Shown: positions 15,721 through 27,586, counted from the stretch's first letter. The stretch is 64,000 nt of DNA from Vicinamibacterales bacterium (GCA_036504215.1 DASXVO010000028.1:62001-126000), one strand, 5' to 3'. Program-made: numbers and translations. The notes: generated from the sequence alone by a model not told the origin.

Positions 15721-17228
15721 GGCGTGCTTTCGACGCGCACTGTGCGCAGCGCGTGTTGCCCACCGGGCATCAAGACGAACAAGGCCAGCACCTGGCCGGG
15801 TTTCGCCGCCGCCGTCAGACGACGGTAGTCGGCTGCCGACGACACCGGTTGGCGGTTGACTTCGAGGATGACGTCGCCTCGTTCGATCTCGGCATCGTAC
15901 GCAGGACTCAGCGGCTCGACCTTTGAGACGATCGCGCCGCGCACGCCGCTCGGGAGCCGCAGGTGTCTCACGATCTTCTTGCTCAGATCCGCCACCGTCA
16001 GACCAATCCCTCCGCCAGAATTCGAGCGGTCGATGTCCGACGGCGCCGGGCCAGACCCGGCCGGCTCGCCGTCTGCCTCGCGGCCCGGCCGCTCGGCGAG
16101 CGTCACCGTCACGTCCTGCGCGTGCCCGTTCCGCACCAGCCGGATTCTCACGCCCGTCCCCGGGTCGCGCGCAGAGACGGTCTTGATGAGATCATCATCG
16201 CTGTTCACGGCATGGCCGTCCACGGAAACAATGAGGTCGTAGGTCCTCACGCCCGCGCGTTCGGCGGGCGAGGCAGGCGAGACGTCTTCGACCAGGGCGC
16301 CATCCCCGTCCTTCAGCCTGAGCGACTCCCGCAGGTCGGGGTCGACCTCTCGCAGCGACACGCCGAGGTAGCCACGGACGACGCGCCCGCGCGCCTTGAG
16401 CTGCGCGAGGCTCCCCGTGGCGATGTCGATAGGCACGGCGAAGCCGATACTGCTCGAGTGCGAGCTGATGGCCGTGTTGATCCCGATCACTTCGCCGCGT
16501 GCGTTCAGGAGGGGGCCGCCGCTGTTGCCGAAGTTGATCGCGGCGTCGGTCTGAATGTAGTTGTCCAGGCTCCGATCGAACAACTTGCGCCCCAGGTAGC
16601 TGACAACGCCCACCGTCAGCGTGTGCTCGTAGCCGAGCGGATTGCCAATCGCGCACACCCACTCCCCGACGCGTAGTTGCGACGAGTCGCCAAGCGGAGC
16701 GGTGGGCAAGGGCGCGTCCGCATCAATCTTGAGCAGGGCGATGTCGGTGTCGGGATCGGCTCCGATCAGCCGCGCTCGCAGGCTCCGCCCATCCGCCAGC
16801 TTCACCGTCAGGCGGTCGGCCCGGTCGATGACGTGCTGGTTCGTGAGGACGTAGCCGGCCGGATCGATGATGAAGCCGCTCCCTTCTCCACGACGCGGCG
16901 CATCACTGCCGTCGGGGGATGGGGTCTCGTCGGACGGATCGTCCAGCGGATCGACGAACTCACGGTCCGGCCTTCCGCCGTGACGCCGACCATGCGAGGT
17001 GGCGTCGACGTTGACAACCGCCGGATTGATCCGCGCCGCGACGTCAGCGAAATTGACCGCGCCAGCCGGAGTAGGCTCCGTCGGACGGCGGCTCGGTGTG
17101 GCACCCGGGCGCGTCTGGACGACCGCGCCGGCCGAGAGGGGCTGGAGCGACCCGGCGACCGTGAACCCGGTGAAGAACGCAACCGCGCCGGTGAGCGCAA
17201 TCGCCACGAGTGCAAAGCGCAGGTTCAT
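15717..17228 (-). CDS. HtrA/DegP-type periplasmic serine protease with two PDZ domains
   Basis: A signal anchor (residues 5-27) is followed by a trypsin-like domain with catalytic H132 (TNQHVID), D162 (DPDTDIALLKID) and S236 (NFGNSGGPLL). Two PDZ domains follow, beginning near GYLGVSLREVDP and GGIGLTVADLSKKI. The 503-residue length matches DegP/DegQ. It would degrade or refold damaged envelope proteins in the periplasm. Residues 80-115 form a charged, Asp/Pro/Gly-rich insertion before the protease core. The ATG lies six bases after a TATAAT, leaving no room for a ribosome binding site. The stop overlaps the response-regulator gene. Confidence 0.94.
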   Translation of the reverse strand: MNLRFALVAIALTGAVAFFTGFTVAGSLQPLSAGAVVQTRPGATPSRRPTEPTPAGAVNFADVAARINPAVVNVDATSHGRRHGGRPDREFVDPLDDPSDETPSPDGSDAPRRGEGSGFIIDPAGYVLTNQHVIDRADRLTVKLADGRSLRARLIGADPDTDIALLKIDADAPLPTAPLGDSSQLRVGEWVCAIGNPLGYEHTLTVGVVSYLGRKLFDRSLDNYIQTDAAINFGNSGGPLLNARGEVIGINTAISSHSSSIGFAVPIDIATGSLAQLKARGRVVRGYLGVSLREVDPDLRESLRLKDGDGALVEDVSPASPAERAGVRTYDLIVSVDGHAVNSDDDLIKTVSARDPGTGVRIRLVRNGHAQDVTVTLAERPGREADGEPAGSGPAPSDIDRSNSGGGIGLTVADLSKKIVRHLRLPSGVRGAIVSKVEPLSPAYDAEIERGDVILEVNRQPVSSAADYRRLTAAAKPGQVLALFVLMPGGQHALRTVRVESTP

Positions 17229-17234
17229 TTAGTT

Positions 17235-20314
<3,080 letters not shown>

Positions 20315-20410
20315 AGCGTGCTGAGTCTGATGATCACACCATAGTTGCGCGGGGAGTGTCAACGCACGGGAAGGCGCGCGCGACCCGTTCGGGGCGGTTC
20401 GAGACACCCG

Positions 20411-21190
20411 TTACTGGGCGAAGACCTGCTTGAAGTTGCGTCCCACCGCCGCGTCGAGCTCCGCCAGCGCCATCCCACGGTGTTCTGCAATGACGGCAGC
20501 CGTCCGGACGACCCAGGCCGGCTCGTTCCGCTTGCCGCGCAGGGGCACCGGTGCAAGATACGGACAATCGGTCTCGACCAGGAGTCGGTCAGCCGGCGTG
20601 CGTGCCGCGATCGTCCGGAGGTTCCCGGCTCTGGGAAAGGTCACGATTCCCGAGAACGAGAGCATTAAGCCGAGGGCAAGGGCACGATCCGCCAGCGCGT
20701 CCGTCCCTGAGAAGCAGTGAAACACCCCTCGCACGTCGCCCCGCCCTTCCTCCTCCAGAATCGACACGGTGTCTTCATCTGCCTCCCGCGTGTGGATGAT
20801 GACCGGCCGGCGCAGCTCGCGCGCAAGACGCACCTGCACTCTGAATACGTCCCGCTGCACCTCCCGCGGAGAGAAATCGTAGTGGTAGTCGAGGCCAATC
20901 TCGCCAATGGCGCAGGCTCCAGGTGTCCGCGCATGGGCCGCTCGCACCCTCTCGGCGACCTCGTCCAGGCATGAGGAAAAGTCGTGTGCCTGATGGGGAT
21001 GCGCCCCGATCGCGACGCGCAGATCCGGCCACGCCTGCAGGACGCGCGGCAATCGGCTCGCCTCGGCCTCGTCGCCGAGCGAGAGTATGCACACGCCGTC
21101 AGAAACGCCCGCCTCACGCGCCCGCCCGACAACCGCCTCGAGATCGCCCGCGAATGCCTCATCAGCCAGATGACAATGGCTATCGATCAC
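20411..21190 (-). CDS. TatD-family metal-dependent DNase
   Basis: The 259-residue protein is a TIM-barrel hydrolase with the metal ligands expected for TatD: MIDSHCHL at the start, EIGLDYHYD, VIIHTREAD, GVFHCFSG, and LLVETDCPYLAP. These enzymes act as 3'-5' exonucleases or general metal-dependent hydrolases; the physiological substrate is uncertain. The ATG lies 6 bases after the metG stop, the metG-tatD pairing seen in many bacteria (inference of co-transcription from spacing). No odd features are evident. Confidence 0.92.
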   Translation of the reverse strand: MIDSHCHLADEAFAGDLEAVVGRAREAGVSDGVCILSLGDEAEASRLPRVLQAWPDLRVAIGAHPHQAHDFSSCLDEVAERVRAAHARTPGACAIGEIGLDYHYDFSPREVQRDVFRVQVRLARELRRPVIIHTREADEDTVSILEEEGRGDVRGVFHCFSGTDALADRALALGLMLSFSGIVTFPRAGNLRTIAARTPADRLLVETDCPYLAPVPLRGKRNEPAWVVRTAAVIAEHRGMALAELDAAVGRNFKQVFAQ

Positions 21191-21196
21191 GTGCGC

Positions 21197-23218
21197 CTAC
21201 TTGATCCTGCTACCGGGCGGCGGCGGATTCTCGAAGCCAAGCAGCGCCGGAAGGCCGCCCTCTGGACTCGCCGCCAGCACCATCCCGTTCGACTCGATCC
21301 CCATCAACTTGGCCGGCTTCAGGTTCGCCACGACCACGATCGACCGGCCGACGAGCGCGTCGGCCTCGTACGCCTCGGCGATGCCCGCGACGATGGTGCG
21401 CTGCTCGGTGCCGAGGTCGATCTGCATCTTGATCAGCTTGCGCGAGCCCTTCACCTTCTCGGCGGCGAGGATCTTCGCGACCCGCAAGTCCACCTTTGCA
21501 AAATCCTCGATCGGGATCTTCTCGGCCGCGGCCGGCATCGACGTCGTCGCACCTGGCCCGGCCGGCACGCTCGGTGGAGTGACTGCCACCGGCGGATTTG
21601 CGGGCTCCGCTGGCGGGCTGGCCTGCTCGGGTGCTTTCCCTGTCGGCTCCTGACTCATCACGTTCTCCTGCTCCCGTTGGTTGGTTACCTGAACGGCTGG
21701 AACCGGGGAATCGATGCGCGGCCACAGCGGGTCGGCCCTGGCCACCACCCGTTCGCACAAGCCTCCCCACGCCGCGTCGAGGTCCAAACGCAGAGTCTCC
21801 GGCCCACGCGTTTCACCCATGCGCCGCAAGATCTCCGCACACGAGCCGGGCATCACCGGCATCAGCAAGATGGCCGAGATGCGGACCGCCTCGACGACGT
21901 CGGAGAGCACCTGCGTCAGCCGGTCCTCCTTCGCCTGCCGTGCCAGCGTCCAGGGCTCCGTTTCGGCGATGTACTCGTTGGCGGCGTCCACCAACGCGAA
22001 GGCGGCAAACGCGGCCTCGTGCAGCGCGTAGCGCTCCATGGCGGCCCGGTATCGCTGTACGGCGCTCGCCGCGACGTCTGCCAGTCGGCCCGGAGCGCCG
22101 GGCGCGGCGGGCAACCGGCCGCCCCGGTACTTGTCGGTCATCACGGCGAGGCGGTTGACCAGGTTTCCGAGGTTGTTGGCGAGGTCGACGTTGTAACGCT
22201 CCTCGAATCGCTCCCATGAAAAGTCCCCGTCCTGGCCGTACGGGATCTCCTTCACGAGGTACAGCCGCAGCGGATCGGGGCCAAACCGAGCGGCGGCATC
22301 GAGCGGATCGAGCACGGTGCCGAGCGTCTTGCTCATCCGCTGTCCTTTGTACTGCACGAACCCGTGGCCGAAGACCTGTCGCGGCAACGGCAGGCCGGCG
22401 CTCATCAGCATGGCCGGCCAGATCACGCAGTGGAACCGCGTGATGTCCTTTCCGACGATGTGGAGGTCGGCTGGCCACCACTGCTCGAACCCGTCGCCGT
22501 CGCGGCCGTAGCCAATCGCCGAAATGTAGTTGATGAGCGCGTCGAACCAGACGTACACGACGCTCGTCGAATCGAACGGAACCGGGATCCCCCAGAGCTG
22601 CCCGGCGCGGCTGATCGAAATATCCTCCAGGCCGCCCTCGAGCAATCTCAAGATCTCGTTCCGCCGAACGTCGGGTTGCAGGAACTCCGGGTGCTCGTCG
22701 TAGTGCGCGAGCAGCGCCTCACGATACCGTGACAGCCTGAAGAAGTGGTTCTTCTCGCGGATCCACTCGGGTTTGACGCCGTGAACGGGACAGAGCCCGT
22801 CGACCAGGTCCTTCTCGGGCTTGAAGGCCTCGCAGGACACGCAGTACGGCCCCTCGTAGAAGCCGTCGTAGAGATCGCCCGTTTCGGCGATCTTCTGCAC
22901 CATCGCGCTCACGCCGACCCGATGACGCGGCTCCGTCGTGCGGATGAAGTCGTCGAACGAGATCTCGAGGCGCGCCCACGTGTCGCGAAATTCCCGCTCC
23001 ATCTGGTCGCAGTACGCCAGCGGGTCGAGACCCCGTTCGATCGCACGTCGGTAGACGTTCTGCGAGTGCTCGTCGTTCCCCATGAGAAAGTGCGTACGCA
23101 CGCCACACAAGCGCTTGTATCGCGCGATGACGTCGGCCGAGATCTTCTCGTACGCCGTACCGAGGTGCGGCCGGCTGTTCACGTAGTCGATTGCCGTGGT
23201 GAGGAAGAAGCGTGACAT
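21197..23218 (-). CDS. metG: Methionyl-tRNA synthetase with C-terminal tRNA-binding domain
   Basis: The 673-residue class I synthetase has the HIGH-type motif RPHLGTAY, the KMSKS-type GQRMSKTLG, and a zinc knuckle of reduced form (CVSCEAF and CPVHG). The C-terminal 110 residues are a Trbp111-like oligomer/tRNA-binding fold (EDFAKVDLRVAKILAAEKVK, GIESNGMVLAAS), joined by a Pro/Ala-rich linker at about 535-565. It charges tRNA-Met in the cytoplasm. No ribosome binding site is evident before the ATG, although 33 bases separate it from larC. It heads the metG-tatD-polyprenyl synthase run. Confidence 0.96.
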   Translation of the reverse strand: MSRFFLTTAIDYVNSRPHLGTAYEKISADVIARYKRLCGVRTHFLMGNDEHSQNVYRRAIERGLDPLAYCDQMEREFRDTWARLEISFDDFIRTTEPRHRVGVSAMVQKIAETGDLYDGFYEGPYCVSCEAFKPEKDLVDGLCPVHGVKPEWIREKNHFFRLSRYREALLAHYDEHPEFLQPDVRRNEILRLLEGGLEDISISRAGQLWGIPVPFDSTSVVYVWFDALINYISAIGYGRDGDGFEQWWPADLHIVGKDITRFHCVIWPAMLMSAGLPLPRQVFGHGFVQYKGQRMSKTLGTVLDPLDAAARFGPDPLRLYLVKEIPYGQDGDFSWERFEERYNVDLANNLGNLVNRLAVMTDKYRGGRLPAAPGAPGRLADVAASAVQRYRAAMERYALHEAAFAAFALVDAANEYIAETEPWTLARQAKEDRLTQVLSDVVEAVRISAILLMPVMPGSCAEILRRMGETRGPETLRLDLDAAWGGLCERVVARADPLWPRIDSPVPAVQVTNQREQENVMSQEPTGKAPEQASPPAEPANPPVAVTPPSVPAGPGATTSMPAAAEKIPIEDFAKVDLRVAKILAAEKVKGSRKLIKMQIDLGTEQRTIVAGIAEAYEADALVGRSIVVVANLKPAKLMGIESNGMVLAASPEGGLPALLGFENPPPPGSRIK

Positions 23219-23251
23219 ATCAGTTCGGTACCCAGTAGCCGGCAGTGACTG

Positions 23252-24541
23252 CTATCGGCGCGTTTGCCAGTATGCCTCGACGGCCAACGCCTGCACCTGC
23301 TTGACGGGCAGGCCCTTTTCCGTCGCGAGACGCACGCACTCATCGAACTCCGGCGCCGCGTTCACGACTTCGCCCCCACGGCAGGCCAGCTTGACCCGCA
23401 CGGGCCCAATCGGCGTCTCGACGACCACGAATTCGCGATCCAGACACAGCCGGTTCAGTTCCTGATAGCGTAGCCCAATCGTCGTCGTTTCGCGAAAGAC
23501 GATCGCGGCCAGCCCGTCGCGCAGGGCCGGGGCCGCAATCACCGTGAGCAGCGTTCCTGGCCTGTTCTTCTTCATCTGAACTGGCGTGTAGAACACTTCG
23601 AGAGCGCCGGCGGCGTACAGACGGTCGAGTACGACACCGAAGATCTGCGGGTTCATGTCGTCGATTTCGCACTCGAGCACGACCACGCGCTCCGCCTGCG
23701 CCGACTGGTCATCCTGCCCGATCAGGATCCGAAGGACGTTTGGCGTGCCCGCCACGTCGCGATCGCCGGCGCCGTACCCGACCCGGTCCACGCGCATGGC
23801 CGGCACAGGCCCGAACGAGGTCGCGTACCCCGAGACGAGCAGCGCACCGGTCGGCGTCACGGTTTCCATTTGCACGCCCGACGAGTAGACCGGGATGCCC
23901 TGGAGCAGCCGCAGGGTCGCCGGGGCCGGCACGGGGAAGATGCCGTGCGCGGACCGGACCATGCCGCCGCCCACGTTCAGGGGCGAGGCGACGATGCGAT
24001 CGGCAGCCATCCACTCCAGACCGAACACGGCCCCGACGATATCGACGATCGAGTCGAGCGCGCCGACCTCGTGAAGGTGGACACGTTCGACCGGCATCTG
24101 GTGGATCTCCGCCTCTGCCTCGGCCAGCCGTCGAAACAGCTCCGCCGCCCTCGCCCTGGCCCGCTCCGACAATGCCGACCGCTCGATGAGCGCGATGATC
24201 TCCGCCAGGCTCCGGTGGCCGTGCGAGGTCGGGCTGATGTGTTCGCCCGGTGCATGATGGTGGTGCTCGCCGGCTCCGTGGTCGTGGGCGTGGTCGTGGT
24301 CGTGCGCATGGTCGTGAGCGTGCTCCTCGTGGGCAGGCTCGCCACCCTCGTGGAGATGGAACTTCGTGGCCGACAGACCGGACCGAAGCACGCGCTCGGC
24401 CGTGAGCCGGTAACCCGGGATCATCAGACTGCCCAGCGCGGCCTCGAGCTCGGCCAGCGGCAGCCCGGCATCGAGGAGCGCACCGAGCACCATGTCTCCC
24501 GAGGCCCCTGCGAAACAATCGAAGTAGAGTATTGTCGACAT
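23252..24541 (-). CDS. larC: LarC-type nickel insertion protein (nickel-pincer cofactor synthesis)
   Basis: LarC inserts nickel into the pincer nucleotide cofactor used by lactate racemase and related enzymes. The N-terminal YFDCFAGASGDMVLGALLDAG is the family signature, VERVHLHEVGALDSIVDIVG lies in the middle, and ECEIDDMNPQIFG in the C-terminal half. A linker around residues 70-105 is very rich in His, Asp and Glu and could bind nickel. The two halves that some species join by a programmed frameshift are in one frame here. The ATG at 24541 is used; 24550 is possible. No larA, larB or larE lies in the window. Confidence 0.9.
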   Translation of the reverse strand: MSTILYFDCFAGASGDMVLGALLDAGLPLAELEAALGSLMIPGYRLTAERVLRSGLSATKFHLHEGGEPAHEEHAHDHAHDHDHAHDHGAGEHHHHAPGEHISPTSHGHRSLAEIIALIERSALSERARARAAELFRRLAEAEAEIHQMPVERVHLHEVGALDSIVDIVGAVFGLEWMAADRIVASPLNVGGGMVRSAHGIFPVPAPATLRLLQGIPVYSSGVQMETVTPTGALLVSGYATSFGPVPAMRVDRVGYGAGDRDVAGTPNVLRILIGQDDQSAQAERVVVLECEIDDMNPQIFGVVLDRLYAAGALEVFYTPVQMKKNRPGTLLTVIAAPALRDGLAAIVFRETTTIGLRYQELNRLCLDREFVVVETPIGPVRVKLACRGGEVVNAAPEFDECVRLATEKGLPVKQVQALAVEAYWQTRR

Positions 24542-24553
24542 AGCCGTCAACCG

Positions 24554-25231
24554 TCAGAGAAAGCCCGCTTCTTTCAGGCTGCAGTATCGTCCGTCGCCGA
24601 GCACCACGTGATCGATCACCTGGATCCCCATCAACTGCCCGACCGCCACCATCCGCCGCGTCACCTGCACATCGTCCGGGCTCGGATGCGGATCCCCGGA
24701 TGGGTGGTTGTGGAACAGCACCACCGCCGCTGCCGATGCGAGCAGGGCCTGGCGAAAGACCTCTCGCGGCTGAGCGGTGGTCGCGTCGAGCGACCCGACC
24801 GCAAGCAGGTTCGTCCGGAGCACCCGATGCCTGGCATCGAGGAGCACGACCCCGAACTGCTCCACCGGCCTGGCACTGTACTCCGGCATCAGATGCTCGG
24901 CCGCATCGCGCGGAGAGGTGATTTGAGGACGATCGGCCGGCCGCCTCGTGAGAACACGCCGCCCGATTTCCACCGCCGCCAGCATCTGCGCCGCCCGTGC
25001 CTGGCCCAGCCCCTTGATCACCAACAGTTCTTCAGCGTTTGTCTTGAGCAGTCCCTGCAGACCACCTGCGACATCGAGTACGGCGTTCGCCAACGCGAGC
25101 GCGCCGGCCTCCGCGGTTCCCGTGCCGAGCACGATCGCCAGCAGTTCGTTGTCGCCCAGCCCGGCGGTCCCAAGCCTGGCGAGCTTCTCGCGGGGCCGGT
25201 CGTCGGGGTGCACGTCTTTCACCGCCGCCAC
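24554..25231 (-). CDS. radC: RadC-family JAMM/MPN domain protein
   Basis: The 225-residue protein has an N-terminal helix-hairpin-helix region (REKLARLGTAGLGDNELLAI) and a C-terminal metalloprotease-like JAMM fold with the zinc motif HNHPSGDPHPSPDD. RadC proteins are widespread, but their molecular role is not settled; a recombination-repair role is doubtful. The start is a GTG at 25231, with CTGGAG nearby and a TATAAC box ending 8 bases upstream. It is divergent from a lipoprotein gene with only 21 bases between, and precedes larC by 12 bases. Confidence 0.92.
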   Translation of the reverse strand: MAAVKDVHPDDRPREKLARLGTAGLGDNELLAIVLGTGTAEAGALALANAVLDVAGGLQGLLKTNAEELLVIKGLGQARAAQMLAAVEIGRRVLTRRPADRPQITSPRDAAEHLMPEYSARPVEQFGVVLLDARHRVLRTNLLAVGSLDATTAQPREVFRQALLASAAAVVLFHNHPSGDPHPSPDDVQVTRRMVAVGQLMGIQVIDHVVLGDGRYCSLKEAGFL

Positions 25232-25247
25232 TCCAGTTAGTTATACT
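25218..25247 (+). promoter_or_regulatory. Promoter of the lipoprotein gene, overlapping the radC -10 box
   Basis: TTCACC (25218-25223) and TATACT (25242-25247) are separated by 18 bases and point rightward; the ATG follows 5 bases later. On the opposite strand TATAAC (25245 to 25240) can serve radC, whose GTG begins 8 bases further on. Both transcripts would be leaderless or nearly so and would share one AT-rich box. Confidence 0.5.
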
Positions 25248-25252
25248 GCAAG

Positions 25253-25855
25253 ATGATGCACCGTCGGACTTCGTGTTTCGTGCTGCTGGTCGGCTTGCTC
25301 TCGATTGCCGCGTGCGACTCGCCGCCAATCAAAGAGATGAGCGAGGCGAAGGCCGCCGTTGAGCGCGCCCGCACGGCGGGCGCGGAGCGCTACGCGTCGA
25401 CCGAGTACCAGGCGGCGCAGGCGGCCCTTCGCCGATCCAACGAGTCCGTCTCCCAACGCGATTACCGGCAGGCGCTCGCCTTCGCCCTCGACAGCCGCGA
25501 ACTGGCACAGACCGCCCTCCACGTGGCCGGCGAACAGAAGGCGGTGGCGCGTGACACTACGATGCGAGCGATTCGGACGCTCGAGCAGTCGATTGCCGGC
25601 GCAAGGCAGCAGATCGAGGCTGTCCAGGTGCCTGCACGCGCGCCGAAGACGCGCGCAGACCGGTTGCACGTGTCGGACCTGCGAAGGGCGATTGTCGTCG
25701 CGAATGTCGCGCTGCAAAAAGCGCGCGCGGCGGTTGCGGAGGACGACTACCCGGGGGCCAACCAGGCGTTGGCGGGGGCTGCAGAGCGTTTGAGGGCCGT
25801 TGTCGAAACAAAGACGGCGGACTCAGGGGCCGCCGCCCCGGCGGCAACGCGGTGA
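25253..25855 (+). CDS. Lipoprotein with DUF4398-like helical domain
   Basis: The 200-residue protein starts with a lipoprotein signal peptide whose lipobox is SIAAC, so it is probably diacylated at the Cys and envelope-anchored. The mature part is helical, Ala/Arg-rich, with repeated AxYxxAQxALxRS and YRQALxFAxDSRELAQTA patterns that resemble the DUF4398 family often found beside OmpA-like proteins. The C-terminal 15 residues are Ala-rich and disordered. Two tandem ATG codons open the frame, and no ribosome binding site fits between them and the -10 box. Confidence 0.75.
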   Translation: MMHRRTSCFVLLVGLLSIAACDSPPIKEMSEAKAAVERARTAGAERYASTEYQAAQAALRRSNESVSQRDYRQALAFALDSRELAQTALHVAGEQKAVARDTTMRAIRTLEQSIAGARQQIEAVQVPARAPKTRADRLHVSDLRRAIVVANVALQKARAAVAEDDYPGANQALAGAAERLRAVVETKTADSGAAAPAATR

Positions 25856-25931
25856 TCCCGGCCCGGTTCGGGATCCGTGGCGAATCACCGGGCAGGAATT
25901 GCGTCGTGCGATCGCCCGCACGCGTGAGAAG

Positions 25932-26726
25932 TTACAATGCCCACTCCCCGCGCATGACGACCTCGGCCCAGCCCGTGAGATAGAGACCGTCCTCGAGCCA
26001 CTCCACGCGCTGGGTGCCGCCCGGTGAGACCACCTGGACATCCCGGTTCGCGCCGCCGAACGCCGCCGACGCCACGGCCGCCGCGCACGCGCCGGTCCCA
26101 GACGCCATCGTCGGCCCCACGCCGCGTTCCCATATCAGGATTCGAACCTGGTCCGGGTTCTCGACGTGCGCGAACTCCACGTTCGTGCCTTCTGGAAATG
26201 CTTCGTGGTGCTCGAGGGCTCCACCGAGGCGGTGCATGCGCTCTTCACTGAGCGAGGTCTCCAGACGCACGCACTGAGGGTTCCCGACGCGAAGCGTGAC
26301 CACGCGGAGCGGCGCACCCAGGACGTCGAGCGTCGTTTCGACGGGGGTCGTGGGGCGCCCCATCGCCGCACGGAACACCCAGTGCGCACCATCGCGACGA
26401 AGCAACTTCAGGCGCTTTTCGCCCGCATCGGTGTCGATGATGACCGCGTCGTCCGCCAGCAGGAAACCATGGACGTCGAGCAGCACGGCCGCCAGGCCCC
26501 GGACGCCGTTGCCAGACACCTCCGAGTAGCTCCCGTCGGCGTTCAGCAACTGCATCGAGGCGCCGCGCTGAGTACGGCGATACAGGATCAGCCCGTCGGC
26601 GCCGATGCCCGTATGTCGCGCGCACATGGTGCGGGCCACCGCCACACGGTCACGCCCATCGATCTGCGTGTCTTCGACGTAGAGGAAATCGTTGCCGTAT
26701 GCGTGGGCCTTGACGACTGGGACCAT
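25932..26726 (-). CDS. DapF-family epimerase homologue with Ser in both catalytic positions
   Basis: The 264-residue protein aligns by motif with diaminopimelate epimerase, which converts LL- to meso-diaminopimelate for lysine and peptidoglycan. The fold signatures AHAYGNDFLYVE, NADGSYSEVSGNG, GNPQCV, FPEGTNVEFA and ERGVGPTMASGTGACA are all present. In proven DapF enzymes the two acid/base residues are cysteines (QCGNG and ACGSG/ACGTG). Here both are serine, S71 and S209, read directly from TCT codons. The His of GNPH is Gln. The ATG at 26726 has GGAGG upstream and lies 4 bases after the methyltransferase stop. It may be a divergent active subfamily or have another substrate. Confidence 0.8.
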   Translation of the reverse strand: MVPVVKAHAYGNDFLYVEDTQIDGRDRVAVARTMCARHTGIGADGLILYRRTQRGASMQLLNADGSYSEVSGNGVRGLAAVLLDVHGFLLADDAVIIDTDAGEKRLKLLRRDGAHWVFRAAMGRPTTPVETTLDVLGAPLRVVTLRVGNPQCVRLETSLSEERMHRLGGALEHHEAFPEGTNVEFAHVENPDQVRILIWERGVGPTMASGTGACAAAVASAAFGGANRDVQVVSPGGTQRVEWLEDGLYLTGWAEVVMRGEWAL

Positions 26727-26730
26727 CGGG

Positions 26731-27507
26731 TTACCTCCGGCAGAACGCGAGCAGGTGCCAGCCATATCGGCGCACGAGCGCCCGCGGCATGGCGTTGAAC
26801 GTGCCGACGAAGAACGTGTTGTAGAGCGTCCCCTTCCACCCCTTGTGGAGGCGCGATTTGACCGGAAACCGCTCGGGCACCAGTTGTACGTCGCTGAACC
26901 CGGTCAGCAGGGCGCGGAACTCCGCCGCGCTGTACTTCCGCAGGACCGGAGCATCCTCGTGCTCGAGGTCGACTTTCATCAGCTTCGAGAGCAGGTTCAG
27001 CCACGAAATCCGGTTGTAGACCTGGAAGATCGCCTGGCCGCCAGGCTTCAACACCCGGCGGCACTCGTTCACCAACGCCTGGGCGTTGGACGTGTACTGC
27101 ACCACGCCGTGCGCGAAGACGAGGTCGAAGGCGGCGTCGGGCAGCGGCAGATGCTCCCCGTCGGCCACCACCAGCGCCGCGGACAGCTTCCGCTGCTCGA
27201 AGTTCAGGCGAGCCAGGTCGATTGCGGACGGCGCGATATCCACGCCCGTCGCGATGGCGCCGGCCTGCGCGAACCGCACCAGGTCCACGCCCGTGCCGCA
27301 GCCCACGTCGAGCACATTCTTCCCGCGCTGGCCGTCGAAATCCACGAGCCGCAGCAGGTGATGGAGCTTGTCGAAGTGGTATTCGTCCAGGTCCGCGAAG
27401 AAACCGGGCGACCCTGGCGGGTTGCGACTGATGTCGAGGTCGTGGATCCGACTGTTCCAGTAGGTTCGCACGAGGTCGTTCGAGTCGAGAGCTTCAGATG
27501 TCATCAC
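26731..27507 (-). CDS. Class I SAM-dependent methyltransferase
   Basis: The 258-residue enzyme has the SAM-binding motif NVLDVGCGTGVDLV, an acidic residue after strand 2 (GVDIAPSAID), VADGEHLPLPDAAFDLVFA and HGVVQYTSN, all typical of the UbiE/Methyltransf_11 group. The substrate is not evident; the C-terminal half contains hydrophobic helices and basic patches that could bind a lipid-like substrate (inference). The frame begins GTG-ATG at 27507/27504, 8 bases after a TATAGT. It is followed by the DapF homologue 4 bases later. Confidence 0.82.
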   Translation of the reverse strand: MMTSEALDSNDLVRTYWNSRIHDLDISRNPPGSPGFFADLDEYHFDKLHHLLRLVDFDGQRGKNVLDVGCGTGVDLVRFAQAGAIATGVDIAPSAIDLARLNFEQRKLSAALVVADGEHLPLPDAAFDLVFAHGVVQYTSNAQALVNECRRVLKPGGQAIFQVYNRISWLNLLSKLMKVDLEHEDAPVLRKYSAAEFRALLTGFSDVQLVPERFPVKSRLHKGWKGTLYNTFFVGTFNAMPRALVRRYGWHLLAFCRR

Positions 27508-27515
27508 GGCCGAAT

Positions 27516-27544
27516 ACTATAGAATATCGGGTGGCGTTCGTCAT
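27516..27544 (-). promoter_or_regulatory. Promoter of the methyltransferase gene, near-leaderless
   Basis: Leftward ATGACG (27544 to 27539) and TATAGT (27521 to 27516) are separated by 17 bases. Transcription would begin near 27509, two bases before the GTG at 27507 and five before the ATG at 27504. Confidence 0.5.
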
Positions 27545-27586
27545 TGGACTTCGTATCGTTCATCCTCGACTGCGTGTGCGGCATAC

